From the NCBI RefSeq assembly GCF_001005725.1, contig NZ_LBIC01000007.1, positions 372,001-436,000 on the forward strand: 64,000 nt of DNA. The letters run 5' to 3'. This stretch comes from Sphingobium chungbukense. GTDB lineage: Bacteria; Pseudomonadota; Alphaproteobacteria; Sphingomonadales; Sphingomonadaceae. Both the position numbers and the translations under genes were made by a program. Numbering within the stretch: the stretch's first letter is position 1; every line of letters starts with the position of its first letter. Below, piece after piece: positions 19,102 through 27,954 of the stretch. A model generated the notes under the pieces. That model saw only the letters and a program-made list of their open reading frames with translations, did not search any database and was not told where the DNA came from.

Positions 19102-20079
19102 ATGCCAAGGCATCGATTCTCTTGGAGAAATGGTCAGTTGGCGAGCGGCGGAAAATGGGCAAGGCATGGCGCGGTCGCAGCGCTGGCGCTGGTTGCGCTT
19201 GCCGCGCCTCGCCTGATCACCGCTGCGCCGCTCGACCTGCTCGCCGCGTCGGAAACCCAGGACGATCCCGCCGAACAAGCGGGCGAGAATTTTCCCGGAT
19301 CGGCCTTCTTCTTCGCGCAGGGCGCTTTTGATTCCGTTCCCGGCGCAGTCTCGCTCGACAGCGAGCATGTGCTGGGCCTCGAAACCGTGCAGGCGGCCCC
19401 CGCCACCGCATTTCACGGCCTGACCGCGCTGGACAGCTATCGAGCGCTCAATTGCCTGACCTCGGCCATCTATTATGAGGCTGGAAGCGAGCCGGAAGAT
19501 GGCCAGCGCGCCGTGGCGCAGGTGGTGCTGAACCGCGCGCGCCACCCCGCCTGTCCGAAAAGCGTGTGCGGCGTCGTCTATCAGGGGTCGGAACGTACTG
19601 ATTATCGCTGCCAATTCACCTTCAGTTGCGACGGCTCCATGGCGCGCATGGCCAGCGCCCAGGACTGGGCGCGCACGCGCCACATTGCCGCCCAGGCCCT
19701 TTCCGGCCTCGTCTACAAGCCTGTCGGCCTTGCCACCTACTATCACACGCTTGCGGTCCGTCCGGATTGGGCTGCGGCGATGCGTCCCGTCGCTGTGATC
19801 GGCGCGCATATCTTCTATCGCCCGCCCGGTATCGCCGGTACAGCCGCCGCGTTCCGTATCTCCTATTCGGGGCGGGAAACCCTATCGGGGCCCTCCCGTA
19901 CGGCCTGGCCGATCAAGTCCACGCCATTCGACCCGGCGATCGGGCTGCCCGCCTCGCTTCGCCCGGAAACGCCCGCATCCGTCGCGGCAAGCGCTTCTCC
20001 GTTTCCTGCTGCGGAAACCGCTCTTCCTCAGTCGACGATCCGGCCCGAATATCGCAACAGCGGACGTCCGCTGATCTGA
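19102..20079 (+). CDS. cell wall hydrolase, SleB (Hydrolase_2) family
   Basis: Predicted secreted peptidoglycan hydrolase of 325 residues. A hydrophobic signal or anchor lies at about 23-41 (GAVAALALVALAAPRLITAA). The SleB-type domain starts near 110 with LNCLTSAIYYEAGSEPEDGQ, where the Glu of YYEA is the family catalytic residue, followed by RAVAQVVLNRARHPACPKSV, CQFTFSCDG and ATYYHTLAVRPDWA. The C-terminus is Pro/Ser/Ala-rich. In non-sporulating alphaproteobacteria such proteins are thought to trim the wall; the substrate here is not known. The start ATG lacks a clear ribosome-binding site, so the N-terminus may be a few residues off. Confidence 0.85.
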   Translation: MPRHRFSWRNGQLASGGKWARHGAVAALALVALAAPRLITAAPLDLLAASETQDDPAEQAGENFPGSAFFFAQGAFDSVPGAVSLDSEHVLGLETVQAAPATAFHGLTALDSYRALNCLTSAIYYEAGSEPEDGQRAVAQVVLNRARHPACPKSVCGVVYQGSERTDYRCQFTFSCDGSMARMASAQDWARTRHIAAQALSGLVYKPVGLATYYHTLAVRPDWAAAMRPVAVIGAHIFYRPPGIAGTAAAFRISYSGRETLSGPSRTAWPIKSTPFDPAIGLPASLRPETPASVAASASPFPAAETALPQSTIRPEYRNSGRPLI

Positions 20080-20190
20080 AGGCGCCTTTTTTTTGCGGAT
20101 CGACGGAATATTTTACAGTTAACGCCGCAATTACCATTCAAGATGCTGAAAAATAAAGATATAAAAATCCGGCCATTTTTCGGAAGCAGC

Positions 20191-20216
20191 GGAACCTTAT
20201 CCTCACACCGATAGTT
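20191..20216 (+). promoter_or_regulatory. EcfG-type promoter (GGAAC-N17-AGTT)
   Basis: GGAAC at 20191-20195 is followed after 17 bases by AGTT at 20213-20216. The alphaproteobacterial EcfG general-stress promoters have GGAAC, 16-17 bases, then (C)GTT. A start site 6-8 bases past the GTT would fall at about 20222-20224, just before the first hairpin of the candidate small RNA. Position and spacing together make this more than a chance match, but no experiment supports it here. Confidence 0.55.
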
Positions 20217-20222
20217 CTGCAC

Positions 20223-20324
20223 AGTGGATAGCAAATCTTTTGCCCCCCGCTCTTGCTATCCAAAAAAACATGAGCCCGGAACGCATCTCCCCCCCCCCGA
20301 CGCGTTCCGGGCTCAGAATTTTTT
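20223..20324 (+). ncRNA. candidate stress-induced small RNA with two C-rich hairpin loops
   Basis: Between the hydrolase gene (ends 20079) and the entericidin-like gene (starts 20452) there is no ORF, but two hairpins follow the EcfG-like promoter. Hairpin 1 has stem GATAGCAA (20227-20234) with TTGCTATC (20253-20260) and a loop containing six C. Hairpin 2 has a perfect 13-bp stem GAGCCCGGAACGC (20272-20284) with its complement at 20302-20314 and a loop holding a run of ten C. A T-rich stretch (20317-20323) follows, so hairpin 2 is also a Rho-independent terminator. C-rich loops on double hairpins are known from alphaproteobacterial anti-Shine-Dalgarno small RNAs; relation to a named family is not established. 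Confidence 0.55.
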
Positions 20325-20361
20325 CGCCTATCCCACGGAAATCACAGATATTTTCGGTTTC

Positions 20362-20386
20362 GGAACGCTTTTCCGGGCGGTGGGTT
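20362..20386 (+). promoter_or_regulatory. EcfG-type promoter for the entericidin-like gene (GGAAC-N16-GGTT)
   Basis: GGAAC at 20362-20366 is followed after 16 bases by GGTT at 20383-20386. This is the same EcfG pattern as at 20191 and gives a leader of about 60 bases before the ATG at 20452. Entericidin-like lipoproteins are frequent members of alphaproteobacterial general stress regulons, which agrees with the site. Confidence 0.5.
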
Positions 20387-20451
20387 GTTCCCTGGTCACC
20401 GGCGAAAGTCCGGTTGAGGCGTTGAAGACAAAGGCTCTGAAAAAGGAGACG

Positions 20452-20583
20452 ATGATGACCAGGAAGATTCTAGCCACGCTGTTGCTGACCGGTTCGCTGA
20501 TGGTGGCGGCCTGCAACACGGTGGAAGGCGCCGGCAAGGACGTGCAAAGCGCAGGCCAGGCGGTCGAAAACGCCGCCAACTGA
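20452..20583 (+). CDS. entericidin A/B-family small lipoprotein
   Basis: A 43-residue lipoprotein: positively charged start (MMTRK), hydrophobic stretch LATLLLTGSLMVA, lipobox VAAC with the acylated Cys, then NTVEGAGKDVQSAGQAVENA. The NTVxGxGKD pattern after the cysteine is the entericidin signature. The family is small envelope lipoproteins first described as a bacteriolytic toxin/antidote pair in E. coli; in alphaproteobacteria most are single stress-regulated genes of unclear role. AGGAG at 20444-20448 is a strong ribosome-binding site; the ATG at 20455 is equally possible. A terminator follows directly. Confidence 0.88.
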   Translation: MMTRKILATLLLTGSLMVAACNTVEGAGKDVQSAGQAVENAAN

Positions 20584-20595
20584 TTGCGCCCGAAG

Positions 20596-20626
20596 AAAAA
20601 GCTCGCCTTCCCCGGCGAGCTTTTTT
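20596..20626. terminator. Rho-independent terminator between entericidin gene and tatC
   Basis: Stem GCTCGCC (20601-20607) with GGCGAGC (20614-20620), loop of 6, flanked by five A on one side and six T on the other. The A/T flanks make it work in both directions, ending the plus-strand entericidin transcript and the minus-strand tatABC transcript converging here. Confidence 0.85.
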
Positions 20627-20630
20627 CGCT

Positions 20631-21416
20631 TTAGCCCGCAGCGTCGGCCGCCTCCGTCGCGGCCAGTTCCTTGGCCTGCTTCCGATCGGTGAACCATATG
20701 GCGATGATCGTGATTTCATACAGCGCCAGCAGCGGAATCGCGAGCATGAGCTGCGACACCACATCGGGCGGGGTCAGCACCGCCGCCAGAATGAAGGCGG
20801 CAACGATCATATAGCGGCGCAGGCCGATCAATTGCGCCCGGCTCACAAAGCCGGCGCGATTGAGCAGCATCAGCAGTACCGGCATCAGGAAGCTGATCCC
20901 GAAAGCCAGGATGAATTGCATCACCAGCCCCAGATAGGCGTCGGCACTCGGCAACGCCTCCACCTGCAAGCCGCTGCTGTTTCCCTGAAATTCCAGGAAG
21001 AAATGGAAGGCGGTCGGCATCACCACGAAATAGGCGAGGCTCGCTCCCATGGCGAACAGGAAGGGCGTGGCGATGATGAAGGGCAGCAGCGCCTTCTTTT
21101 CCTTCGCATACAGGCCCGGCGCGACGAAGGCCCAGAGCTGGTTCGCGATGATCGGGAAGGACAGGCAGAAAGCGCCGAAAACCGCGATCTTCACCTGCAC
21201 GAAAAAGGCTTCGTAAAGCTTGGTATAGACCAGCCGACCACTCCCGTCGCCAAAGGCTTCCTTCAGCGGATGGACCAGGATCGCGAACAACTGCTCGGAA
21301 AAATAGAAGCAGATCGCGCCGGTGATGAACAGCGCATAGACGCATTTGAGCAGCCGTCCACGCAACTCGATGAGATGGTCGAGCAGTGGCGCCTTGCTGT
21401 CGTCAATATCCTTCAT
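20631..21416 (-). CDS. tatC: Sec-independent protein translocase TatC
   Basis: Six-helix core of the twin-arginine translocase; binds the RR signal peptide and assembles with TatB and TatA. The 261-residue protein starts with [18 protein letters not shown] (cytoplasmic N-terminal motif), has [30 protein letters not shown] and a conserved [23 protein letters not shown], and [16 protein letters not shown] in the fourth loop. The final residues are Ala-rich. ATG overlaps the tatB stop (ATGA). Confidence 0.97.
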   Translation of the reverse strand: MKDIDDSKAPLLDHLIELRGRLLKCVYALFITGAICFYFSEQLFAILVHPLKEAFGDGSGRLVYTKLYEAFFVQVKIAVFGAFCLSFPIIANQLWAFVAPGLYAKEKKALLPFIIATPFLFAMGASLAYFVVMPTAFHFFLEFQGNSSGLQVEALPSADAYLGLVMQFILAFGISFLMPVLLMLLNRAGFVSRAQLIGLRRYMIVAAFILAAVLTPPDVVSQLMLAIPLLALYEITIIAIWFTDRKQAKELAATEAADAAG

Positions 21417-21853
21417 GCGGCGGCATCGCCCTTGTGTGAATGGGCTGCGGCCGGCTCCTGCGCGACATAGGGCGGGCCGTCGGCCGCAGGCTGGACCTGC
21501 GCGGGAGAAGGCGGCACATCGCTGACCGGCGCCGATTCGGCCACGAAAGGCGGCACGTCCCCAGCGGCCGTTTCAGCGCCTGGCGCAGGCAGCGCCTCCG
21601 GCTCCCCGGCGGTTTCGGGTGGATGCTCTTCCATGATCCGCTTGTTCTGCGCGGCCCATTTCTTTTCCAGCTCCTCCAGTTCGACTTCGCGAACCATCGC
21701 GTCGATGCCGGTGCGGAAATGGCGTGCCATGCCCTGCGCCTTCCCGACGATCTGCCCCACCTTGTAAAGCGCGCGCGGCAGGTCCTTGGGGCCGATGACG
21801 ATCACCGCGATGATGACGATCACCAGAAGTTCAGACGAATCGATACCAAACAT
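21413..21853 (-). CDS. tatB: Sec-independent protein translocase TatB
   Basis: 146-residue subunit with an N-terminal membrane helix followed by an amphipathic helix. [20 protein letters not shown] begins with the typical polar residue (Glu 8) in the hydrophobic segment; then [20 protein letters not shown] (the GP hinge and amphipathic part). The C-terminal half is a Pro/Glu/Ala-rich tail. Gene order tatA-tatB-tatC and the coupled stop with tatC support TatB rather than a second TatA. Confidence 0.95.
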   Translation of the reverse strand: MFGIDSSELLVIVIIAVIVIGPKDLPRALYKVGQIVGKAQGMARHFRTGIDAMVREVELEELEKKWAAQNKRIMEEHPPETAGEPEALPAPGAETAAGDVPPFVAESAPVSDVPPSPAQVQPAADGPPYVAQEPAAAHSHKGDAAA

Positions 21854-21882
21854 GCGTGCCTACCGCCCCGGCCGGAGGAAAA

Positions 21883-22134
21883 TCAGGCCTTGGTCTTTTC
21901 GTCTGCCGAATTTGACGTGGCACCCGGCGCGTCCTGTTCCGGCACGCGATGGCCCTCGATACGCGTCGCGGGCTTGGCCGCCGCGACATCATCGTCATCG
22001 TCCGCCATGCCCTTCTTGAAGCTCTTGATGCCCTTGGCGACATCACCCATCAACCCGGAAATCCGGCCACCACCGAACAGCAGCATGACCACCAGGAGAA
22101 CGATGACCCAGTGCATCAGCGAAAAGGAACCCAT
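21883..22134 (-). CDS. tatA: Sec-independent protein translocase TatA
   Basis: 83-residue pore-forming subunit. It has [20 protein letters not shown] (helix with the TatA-type N-terminus), then [19 protein letters not shown] with the conserved FKKG amphipathic region, and an acidic DDDDD patch before a charged tail. The Asp run followed by a low-complexity tail is common in this subunit. It lies 29 bases before tatB, in one operon. Confidence 0.95.
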   Translation of the reverse strand: MGSFSLMHWVIVLLVVMLLFGGGRISGLMGDVAKGIKSFKKGMADDDDDVAAAKPATRIEGHRVPEQDAPGATSNSADEKTKA

Positions 22135-22163
22135 TTTAACTTTCTCCTGAAACTGCCGCCTAT

Positions 22164-22772
22164 CTAAGCCTCTTCCTCGTCATTTTCCACAACGGATTGG
22201 GCGCCCAGACCCTCAAGTGCCAAATCGACGGGATCAAGCAGACCCGCAGCGCGCAGATCGTCGATGCCCGGCAGGTCGCGGCGGCTGCTAAGCCCGAAAT
22301 GTGACAGAAATTCGAGGGTCGTCGCATAAATCAGCGGCCGTCCCGGTACTTCCCGGCGCCCGGCGGGGCGGACCCAACCGGCCTCCATCAACACATCGAG
22401 CGTGCCCTTCGCAACCTGAACCCCGCGAATGGCCTCGATCTCGGCACGGCTGACCGGCTCATGATAGGCGATGATCGCCAGCGTCTCCATGGCGGCGCGG
22501 GACAGCTTTCGGGTCTCGTCCTTTTCCCGGCGCAGGATATGGGCAAGGTCGGCCGCCGTCTCGAAATGCCAGCGCCCGCCGCGCTCGACCAGGTTGATGC
22601 CGCGTCCCGCATAATGATCGCTGAGCGTCGCGAGCACCGAGGGCAGATCACCCGCCTCGCCCACATGCAGCTTTAATTCGGTCAGCGTCAGCGGCTGTTC
22701 CGACACGAACAGCACAGCCTCCACCGCGCGCAGGAAATCATCCGGTTCTTCCATCACAGTATCTTGGTTCAC
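22164..22772 (-). CDS. scpB: segregation and condensation protein ScpB
   Basis: Winged-helix kleisin partner in the SMC-ScpAB complex that compacts and separates chromosomes. The 202-residue protein has [20 protein letters not shown] at the N-terminus, [40 protein letters not shown], and [19 protein letters not shown], all typical. The GTG start at 22772 overlaps the scpA stop (GTGA); an ATG at 22754 is the alternative. Next to tatA with 29 bases between them, so scpAB and tatABC may form one transcript. Confidence 0.95.
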   Translation of the reverse strand: MNQDTVMEEPDDFLRAVEAVLFVSEQPLTLTELKLHVGEAGDLPSVLATLSDHYAGRGINLVERGGRWHFETAADLAHILRREKDETRKLSRAAMETLAIIAYHEPVSRAEIEAIRGVQVAKGTLDVLMEAGWVRPAGRREVPGRPLIYATTLEFLSHFGLSSRRDLPGIDDLRAAGLLDPVDLALEGLGAQSVVENDEEEA

Positions 22773-23551
22773 AACAGGCGCCCCGCACTCGGTTCCGGCA
22801 CGGCGGCACGCAGGAATATGGGTTCGAAAATCCCCTCCTGCTGGATTTCCAGCCGTCCCTGCCGCGCCAGTTCCAGCGCGGCGACGAAGCTGCTGGCAAG
22901 CGCCGATCGGGCCATCGGCCCATCCTGCCCGGTCGGCAGGAAGGCTTCAAGCGCGGTCCAGTCGATCGCCGCACCGACCAACGTACCGACCCGCTGGATC
23001 GCCTCATCCAGCGTCATCACCGGACGCACCGCGACCATGTGCACGACGGGCTGGGTCCGTGCGCGAATCTGGCCATAGGACTGGATCAGATCGAACAGGC
23101 TCGCCGCCCATTTCGCCTTGCGGACAAGGCGCAGGCCTTCGGGTTTCTCCCGCACGAAAACGTCGCGGCCGATCCGGTCCCGCGCCATCAGCCGGGCGCC
23201 CGCCTCCCGCATGGCCTGCAATCGTTGGAGCCGCAATTGCAGCCGCAGCGCCAATTCCTCGGGGCTGGGTTCGGGCTGCGCCTCCCTGGGCAACAACAGC
23301 GCCGATTTGAGATAGGCCAGCCAAGCCGCCATCACCAGATAATCGGCCGCCAGTTCCAGCTTCAGCTTCCGCGCACCCTCGATATAGGCGAGATATTGCT
23401 CGACCAGCGCGAGGATGGAGATTTCGCGCAGGTCGACCTTCTGCGTCCGCGCCAGCGCCAGCAGCAGGTCGAGCGGCCCTTCCCAGCTCTCGAAGCTGAC
23501 GGTGAGCGTTTCGGGCCGGGGCATGGCCGGAGGCGTGAAAAGATCGTCCAC
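22769..23551 (-). CDS. scpA: segregation and condensation protein ScpA
   Basis: Kleisin subunit bridging SMC heads. The 260-residue product carries the family start VSFESWEGPLDLLLALARTQ, KVDLREISILALVEQYLAYI, AADYLVMAAWLAYLKSALLL, and the C-terminal winged-helix VVAALELARQGRLEIQQEGI. Starts with GTG at 23551, three bases after the nagZ stop. Together with scpB it is a standard alphaproteobacterial pair. Confidence 0.95.
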   Translation of the reverse strand: MDDLFTPPAMPRPETLTVSFESWEGPLDLLLALARTQKVDLREISILALVEQYLAYIEGARKLKLELAADYLVMAAWLAYLKSALLLPREAQPEPSPEELALRLQLRLQRLQAMREAGARLMARDRIGRDVFVREKPEGLRLVRKAKWAASLFDLIQSYGQIRARTQPVVHMVAVRPVMTLDEAIQRVGTLVGAAIDWTALEAFLPTGQDGPMARSALASSFVAALELARQGRLEIQQEGIFEPIFLRAAVPEPSAGRLL

Positions 23552-23554
23552 TCT

Positions 23555-24568
23555 TTAGGCCATGACCGGCGCCAGCAGCGCATCGCGGGTCGCGAGCAAT
23601 TCCTCCAGCGACGGTCCATCCATCAGCCGATGCGTAGACTCCATCGCCCGATCCAGCCGCGCCCTGGCTTGCCCCGTGATCGCCGGCAGCAGGTCTGCAA
23701 TGCCTACCATATCGTCCATCCGGCCCCAGCAATTGAGCGCCAGATCGCACCCCGCCGCCACCGTGGCCACCGCCAGTTCAGGGATGCTGCCCTTCAGCGC
23801 CTTCATGTCAAGATCGTCGGACATCAGCAGCCCGTCAAAACCGATGCGTCCCCGGATGATCGTTTCGATCACCGAGGGCGACAGGCTGGCGGGCAAGTCC
23901 GGGTCCCATGCAGTATAGACGACATGCGCCGTCATCCCCATGGGCGCGTCCTTCAACGCCTGGAACGGCGCCAGGTCGACGGCCAGCGCTTCCTCGTCGG
24001 CAGTGACGATCGGCAGTTCATGATGACTGTCGACCATCGCCCGGCCATGGCCCGGCATATGCTTGACGATGCCGACCACGCCGCCGTCTGCCAGCCCCTC
24101 GATCACCGCCCGTCCCAGTGCCGCGACACGCATCGGCTCGGCACCCAGCGTCCGGTCGCCCATGATGTCGCTCGCTCCGTCCTGCCGGACATCGAGCAAA
24201 GGCAGGGCATCCACGCTTATCCCCACCTCCGCCAGAGTGGTCGCAATGGCCCGCGCATTGGCACGGGCGGCGGCGATGGCGCTGGACGGCGCGACCTCAT
24301 AAAGCCGGTCGAACACCGCGCCGGGCGGGAAGCTGGGCCAGACCGGCGCCTGCATCCGGGCGACTCGCCCCCCTTCCTGATCGATCATGATCAGCAGATC
24401 GTCGCGGCCATGCAGCGCGCGCAGATCGTCGGTCAGCGCCCGAAGCTGGTCCTTGTCGACGATATTGCGCCGGAACAGGATATAGCCCGCGGGCTCCGCG
24501 GCCGCAAAGAAGGCGCGCTCATCCGCGGTCAGTGTCTCGCCGGAAAGGCCGAAGATAACGGGTTTCAT
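23555..24568 (-). CDS. nagZ: beta-N-acetylhexosaminidase (GH3)
   Basis: Cytoplasmic glycoside hydrolase removing GlcNAc from 1,6-anhydro-muropeptides in peptidoglycan recycling. The 337-residue protein has DDLLIMIDQEGGRVARM near 80-96, VSVDA-type LLDVRQ, the family motif IVKHMPGHGRAMVDSHHELP with the catalytic His loop, and LLMSDDLDMKAL with the nucleophile Asp. Length and motifs match NagZ rather than the longer secreted GH3 enzymes. The gene lies between the SPOR-domain gene and scpA in the order common in this order. Confidence 0.95.
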   Translation of the reverse strand: MKPVIFGLSGETLTADERAFFAAAEPAGYILFRRNIVDKDQLRALTDDLRALHGRDDLLIMIDQEGGRVARMQAPVWPSFPPGAVFDRLYEVAPSSAIAAARANARAIATTLAEVGISVDALPLLDVRQDGASDIMGDRTLGAEPMRVAALGRAVIEGLADGGVVGIVKHMPGHGRAMVDSHHELPIVTADEEALAVDLAPFQALKDAPMGMTAHVVYTAWDPDLPASLSPSVIETIIRGRIGFDGLLMSDDLDMKALKGSIPELAVATVAAGCDLALNCWGRMDDMVGIADLLPAITGQARARLDRAMESTHRLMDGPSLEELLATRDALLAPVMA

Positions 24569-24619
24569 GGGGTGAATGGTAGCGGCTCGACAGCCCGCTG
24601 CGAAGGGGTTTCGGACCCT

Positions 24620-25336
24620 TTAATTCACCACCATGCAGCTCTCGCCCGCCACCTTCAGCTTACCGCAGAGCGTGCTGGCCTGCCCGCCCGCCGCCGCGCG
24701 CAGGCGATAGACGGTGCTGCCGCCGACCTCCGCCTGTTCGATCGACATGGGCAGCGGCTCCAGATAGGTGAAGCGTTTGGACAGCCGCTTCCATGCATCC
24801 TTCGCGAAGGCCTGGTTGCCATAGGCGCCAAGCTGGATGGTGCCACCGCCGGAGGCGCGGGCCGCCGCCGCGACCGGTTTGATGTTGGTTTCGTCGGCCA
24901 CCTTGGCCGTCACGCTCTGCGCGGGCTTGCCGGACATCGCGGTCTTGGCGCTGCCAGCCGCGCCCGTCGGCGTGATCGGCGCTTCCGGCACCCGAGTCGG
25001 ATCGATTCGCCCGTCGCGCGCCACACCCTCGCTGGCGGCATAGCTGGCGTCGCCCTCACCATCGAACTTCTTGGCGTCGGCTTCCTTGGCCGGAATCTTG
25101 TACTCGCCGGCCGGAGCGGCGATCAGCTTGCCCTCACCGCTGGCGCCGCCGGAGTGATTCTGGATCAGCCACACGCCCGCGACGACCGCGCCGATCAGTG
25201 CCAGCCCGAACAGGATGAAGCCCAGCAGCCGCAATGGCGACAGCCCCTGCTCCTCCTCATCCTCGATGGCGGGTTCGAGCCAGGGCAGACGTTCATCGTC
25301 GTCCAGGTCCAGCCGTCCCCGCACATAGTCGCCCAT
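24620..25336 (-). CDS. SPOR-domain membrane protein
   Basis: 238 residues with an acidic cytoplasmic N-terminus (MGDYVRGRLDLDDDERLPWL), one membrane helix at about 40-62 (LRLLGFILFGLALIGAVVAG), a low-complexity linker, and a C-terminal SPOR domain (about 160-238) with IQLGAYGNQAFAKDAWKRLS and YRLRAAAGGQASTLCGKLKV. SPOR domains bind denuded glycan strands at the division site, so it is probably a late septal protein. The start at 25336 follows argS by 19 bases; the same operon continues to nagZ. Confidence 0.88.
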   Translation of the reverse strand: MGDYVRGRLDLDDDERLPWLEPAIEDEEEQGLSPLRLLGFILFGLALIGAVVAGVWLIQNHSGGASGEGKLIAAPAGEYKIPAKEADAKKFDGEGDASYAASEGVARDGRIDPTRVPEAPITPTGAAGSAKTAMSGKPAQSVTAKVADETNIKPVAAAARASGGGTIQLGAYGNQAFAKDAWKRLSKRFTYLEPLPMSIEQAEVGGSTVYRLRAAAGGQASTLCGKLKVAGESCMVVN

Positions 25337-25355
25337 CAGTCCAAAACTCCGCCGG

Positions 25356-27083
25356 TCATTGCATCTCATTCAGGGCCGCAACGCCCATCAGCGCGAGGCC
25401 ATTGCGGATGATTTGCCCGATTCCCCGGCTCAAGAAAAGCCGCGCAGAGGTAGTGGCCGGATCATCCGTCAGAATGACCCGGGCCTGCGGGTTGTCGTTG
25501 CCCAGGTTCCACCAGCCATGGAATGCCGAAGCCAAGTCATTGAGATAGAAGGCAATACGATGCGGCTCACGTGCCGCAGCGGCCCCCTCCACCACGCGCG
25601 GAAACTGCGCGGCGAGCTTCACCAGCCCCAGTTCTTCCGTCCCAAGGCGGGACAGGTCGGGCGCAGGCAGGCCTATCCCGGCTTCCTCCGCCCGCCGTCC
25701 GAGCGAACTGATCCGCGCATGGGCATATTGGACGTAGAAGACCGGATTATCTTTGGACGCCTCCACCACCTTAGCGAAGTCGAAGTCCATCTGCGCGTCG
25801 GCCTTGCGCGTCAGCATGGTGAAACGGACCACATCCTTGCCAACCTCGCGCACGACGTCGGCCAGCGTCACGAAATTGCCCGCGCGCTTGGACATCTTCA
25901 CTGGCTCGCCGTCGCGCAGCAGGCGGACCATCTGGATCAGCTTGACGTCGAAACGCGCCTTTCCCTCAGTCAGCGCGGCGACCGCCGCCTGGATGCGCTT
26001 CACCGTGCCGCCATGGTCGGCGCCCCAGATGTCGATCAACTGGTCCGCCGTCTGCGCCTTCTGGAAATGATAGGCCATGTCGGCGCCGAAATAGGTCCAG
26101 CTGCCGTTCGACTTCTTGATCGGACGGTCCTGATCGTCCCCGAATTTCGTCGAGCGGAACAGCGGCAGTTCGACCGGCTCCCAATCCTCCGGCGTCTCGC
26201 CCTTGGGCGCTTCCAGCACGCCGTCATAGACGAGGTCGTGCGCGCGCAGCCACTTCTCGGCGGCTTCGGGCTTGCCCGCCGCCTGCAACTCGGCTTCGGA
26301 TGAAAAGATATCATGATGGATGCCCAGCAGGGCGAGATCGCTGCGGATCATCTCCATCATCGCGGCGACGGCGCGGGTGCGGAACGGCACCAACCATTCG
26401 CCCTCCGGCGCGCCGACATATCGGTCGCCAAATTCGGCCGCCAGCGCCTGCCCGACCGGCACCAGATAATCGCCCGGATAGAGACCTTCGGGGATTTCCC
26501 CCACGGCCTCGCCCAGCGCTTGCGCGTAGCGGACATGCGCCGACCGGGCGAGCACATCCACCTGCCCCCCCGCATCATTGATATAATATTCCCGGATGAC
26601 CTTGTGCCCGACATGCTCCAGCAGCGTGGCGAGCGCATCGCCCACCACCGCGCCCCGGCAATGGCCCATATGCATGGGACCGGTCGGGTTGGCGGAGACA
26701 TATTCGACGTTGACGGTCACGCCCTCGCCGCTGGCCGAACGGCCATAATCGTCCGCTTCCGCATGGATCGCGGCCAGTTCCGCCCGCCAGGTGGCATCGG
26801 TGAGATGGAGGTTGATGAAGCCCGGCCCGGCGATGGAGGCGCCCTCCACCTCGTCCAGCTTCTCCAGCCCCGCGACGATCTTTTCCGCCAGCGCGCGCGG
26901 ATTGGTGCCGGCCGGCTTCGCCAGCACCATCGCGGCGTTGGTGGCCAGGTCGCCATGACTGGGGTCGCGCGGCGGCTCGACCGTCACCGGCTTGCGGTTG
27001 AGGCCGCCGGGAAGCGAACCATCGGCCTCCAGCGCGTCGAGTACGGCGTCGAGATGGGCGGTGAAGCGGTTATACAGGGACAC
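25356..27083 (-). CDS. argS: arginyl-tRNA synthetase
   Basis: Class I synthetase charging tRNA-Arg. The 575-residue protein has an N-terminal tRNA D-loop recognition domain, the nucleotide-binding signature SANPTGPMHMGHCRGAVVGD with HMGH as the HIGH motif, WGADHGGTVKRIQ, and KMSKRAGNFVTLADVV as the KMSKS loop. The C-terminal anticodon domain begins near VQYAHARISSLGRR. Start codon is GTG at 27083. It heads the operon argS-SPOR-nagZ-scpA-scpB. Confidence 0.97.
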   Translation of the reverse strand: MSLYNRFTAHLDAVLDALEADGSLPGGLNRKPVTVEPPRDPSHGDLATNAAMVLAKPAGTNPRALAEKIVAGLEKLDEVEGASIAGPGFINLHLTDATWRAELAAIHAEADDYGRSASGEGVTVNVEYVSANPTGPMHMGHCRGAVVGDALATLLEHVGHKVIREYYINDAGGQVDVLARSAHVRYAQALGEAVGEIPEGLYPGDYLVPVGQALAAEFGDRYVGAPEGEWLVPFRTRAVAAMMEMIRSDLALLGIHHDIFSSEAELQAAGKPEAAEKWLRAHDLVYDGVLEAPKGETPEDWEPVELPLFRSTKFGDDQDRPIKKSNGSWTYFGADMAYHFQKAQTADQLIDIWGADHGGTVKRIQAAVAALTEGKARFDVKLIQMVRLLRDGEPVKMSKRAGNFVTLADVVREVGKDVVRFTMLTRKADAQMDFDFAKVVEASKDNPVFYVQYAHARISSLGRRAEEAGIGLPAPDLSRLGTEELGLVKLAAQFPRVVEGAAAAREPHRIAFYLNDLASAFHGWWNLGNDNPQARVILTDDPATTSARLFLSRGIGQIIRNGLALMGVAALNEMQ

Positions 27084-27190
27084 GGAACGAACTTTCTAGC
27101 AAAGACCGTTCGTTCCAAGCCTGTCGAAAGGCTACCCTGTTCCTCAAGAAAGGGGCTTCGACCAGTCTCAGCCCGAACGGTAAAACGGGC

Positions 27191-27829
27191 TTAACGGGTA
27201 GCGTTGTAACGGAGCTGATCCGGGGTCAGGTTGAACCCCACGAGCAACTCGAAGCTGGTTCGCTGCAACGCCGCCTTGACGTCCGGCTGCGCGAAGGGAT
27301 CGATCGCGGCGTCGGCATCGCCTGCCTTGCGCTTCTGCGTGATCATCGCCTGGATGGTTTCAGGCAGCGTCGCGGCGGCCTTGTTGACATAGGACCCGGC
27401 CTTGGCGTTCACGCTGGCGCGATATTGGCCGGCCGGGAAATCCAGCGTCACCTGGCCGATACGCTTGGCGACGACGGCATTGCCACCCCGCACCACGGCG
27501 GAGAAATAAGGCAGCGTCACCTGCCGAGCCGCGCTGGCATCGCTGCGGCGGGCGTTCACAGTGAAGGTCGCCTCGGTATACAGCTGCTCGCCGTCGGAAC
27601 AGGTCGACCGCAAATTGGTGATGTCCGCCACAACGTCGATGGCGCGGGCGTCGGTGCTGCCGACCGGATTGAACAGGGTGACATCCCCGGTCTGGGCCGG
27701 GATCGCCGCCACCGGACAGGCCGATCGTACGGCCACGATACCGCCGGTCGGGTCGATTTCACCCCGCTGCGAACAGCCGGCGAGGGCCAGGGCAAGCATT
27801 CCGGTCAGCGCAATTCGAGAAAAGGTCAC
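27191..27829 (-). CDS. outer-membrane-type lipoprotein, function unknown
   Basis: 212 residues with a lipoprotein signal peptide: [20 protein letters not shown], lipobox LAGC. The mature part has [38 protein letters not shown] and [20 protein letters not shown], and looks like a single beta-rich domain with repeated pairs of Cys. I do not recognise the family. I start it at GTG 27829 because AAGGGA lies 7 bases upstream and the signal peptide then has the right length; the longer open frame to 27934 is unsupported. It faces away from ispH and so shares a divergent promoter region with it. Confidence 0.75.
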   Translation of the reverse strand: MTFSRIALTGMLALALAGCSQRGEIDPTGGIVAVRSACPVAAIPAQTGDVTLFNPVGSTDARAIDVVADITNLRSTCSDGEQLYTEATFTVNARRSDASAARQVTLPYFSAVVRGGNAVVAKRIGQVTLDFPAGQYRASVNAKAGSYVNKAAATLPETIQAMITQKRKAGDADAAIDPFAQPDVKAALQRTSFELLVGFNLTPDQLRYNATR

Positions 27830-27954
27830 AGGCAATCCCTTGGGAACAGGCGTTGGGCTTCTTATCCATAGCCCACTCCCCACGCAACTCAAACCGCACG
27901 CGACCCAGAGGAAGCCGCTTTCCTCCCAGGCCACATTCGCCTAAGCCGCACGAC

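Noticed and set aside
23039..25411. A 790-codon open frame on the plus strand
   Set aside because: It is antisense to scpA, nagZ and the SPOR-domain gene, all of which have clear motifs; long reverse frames are common at this GC content and its composition (Arg/His/Gln/Gly-rich) shows no domain.
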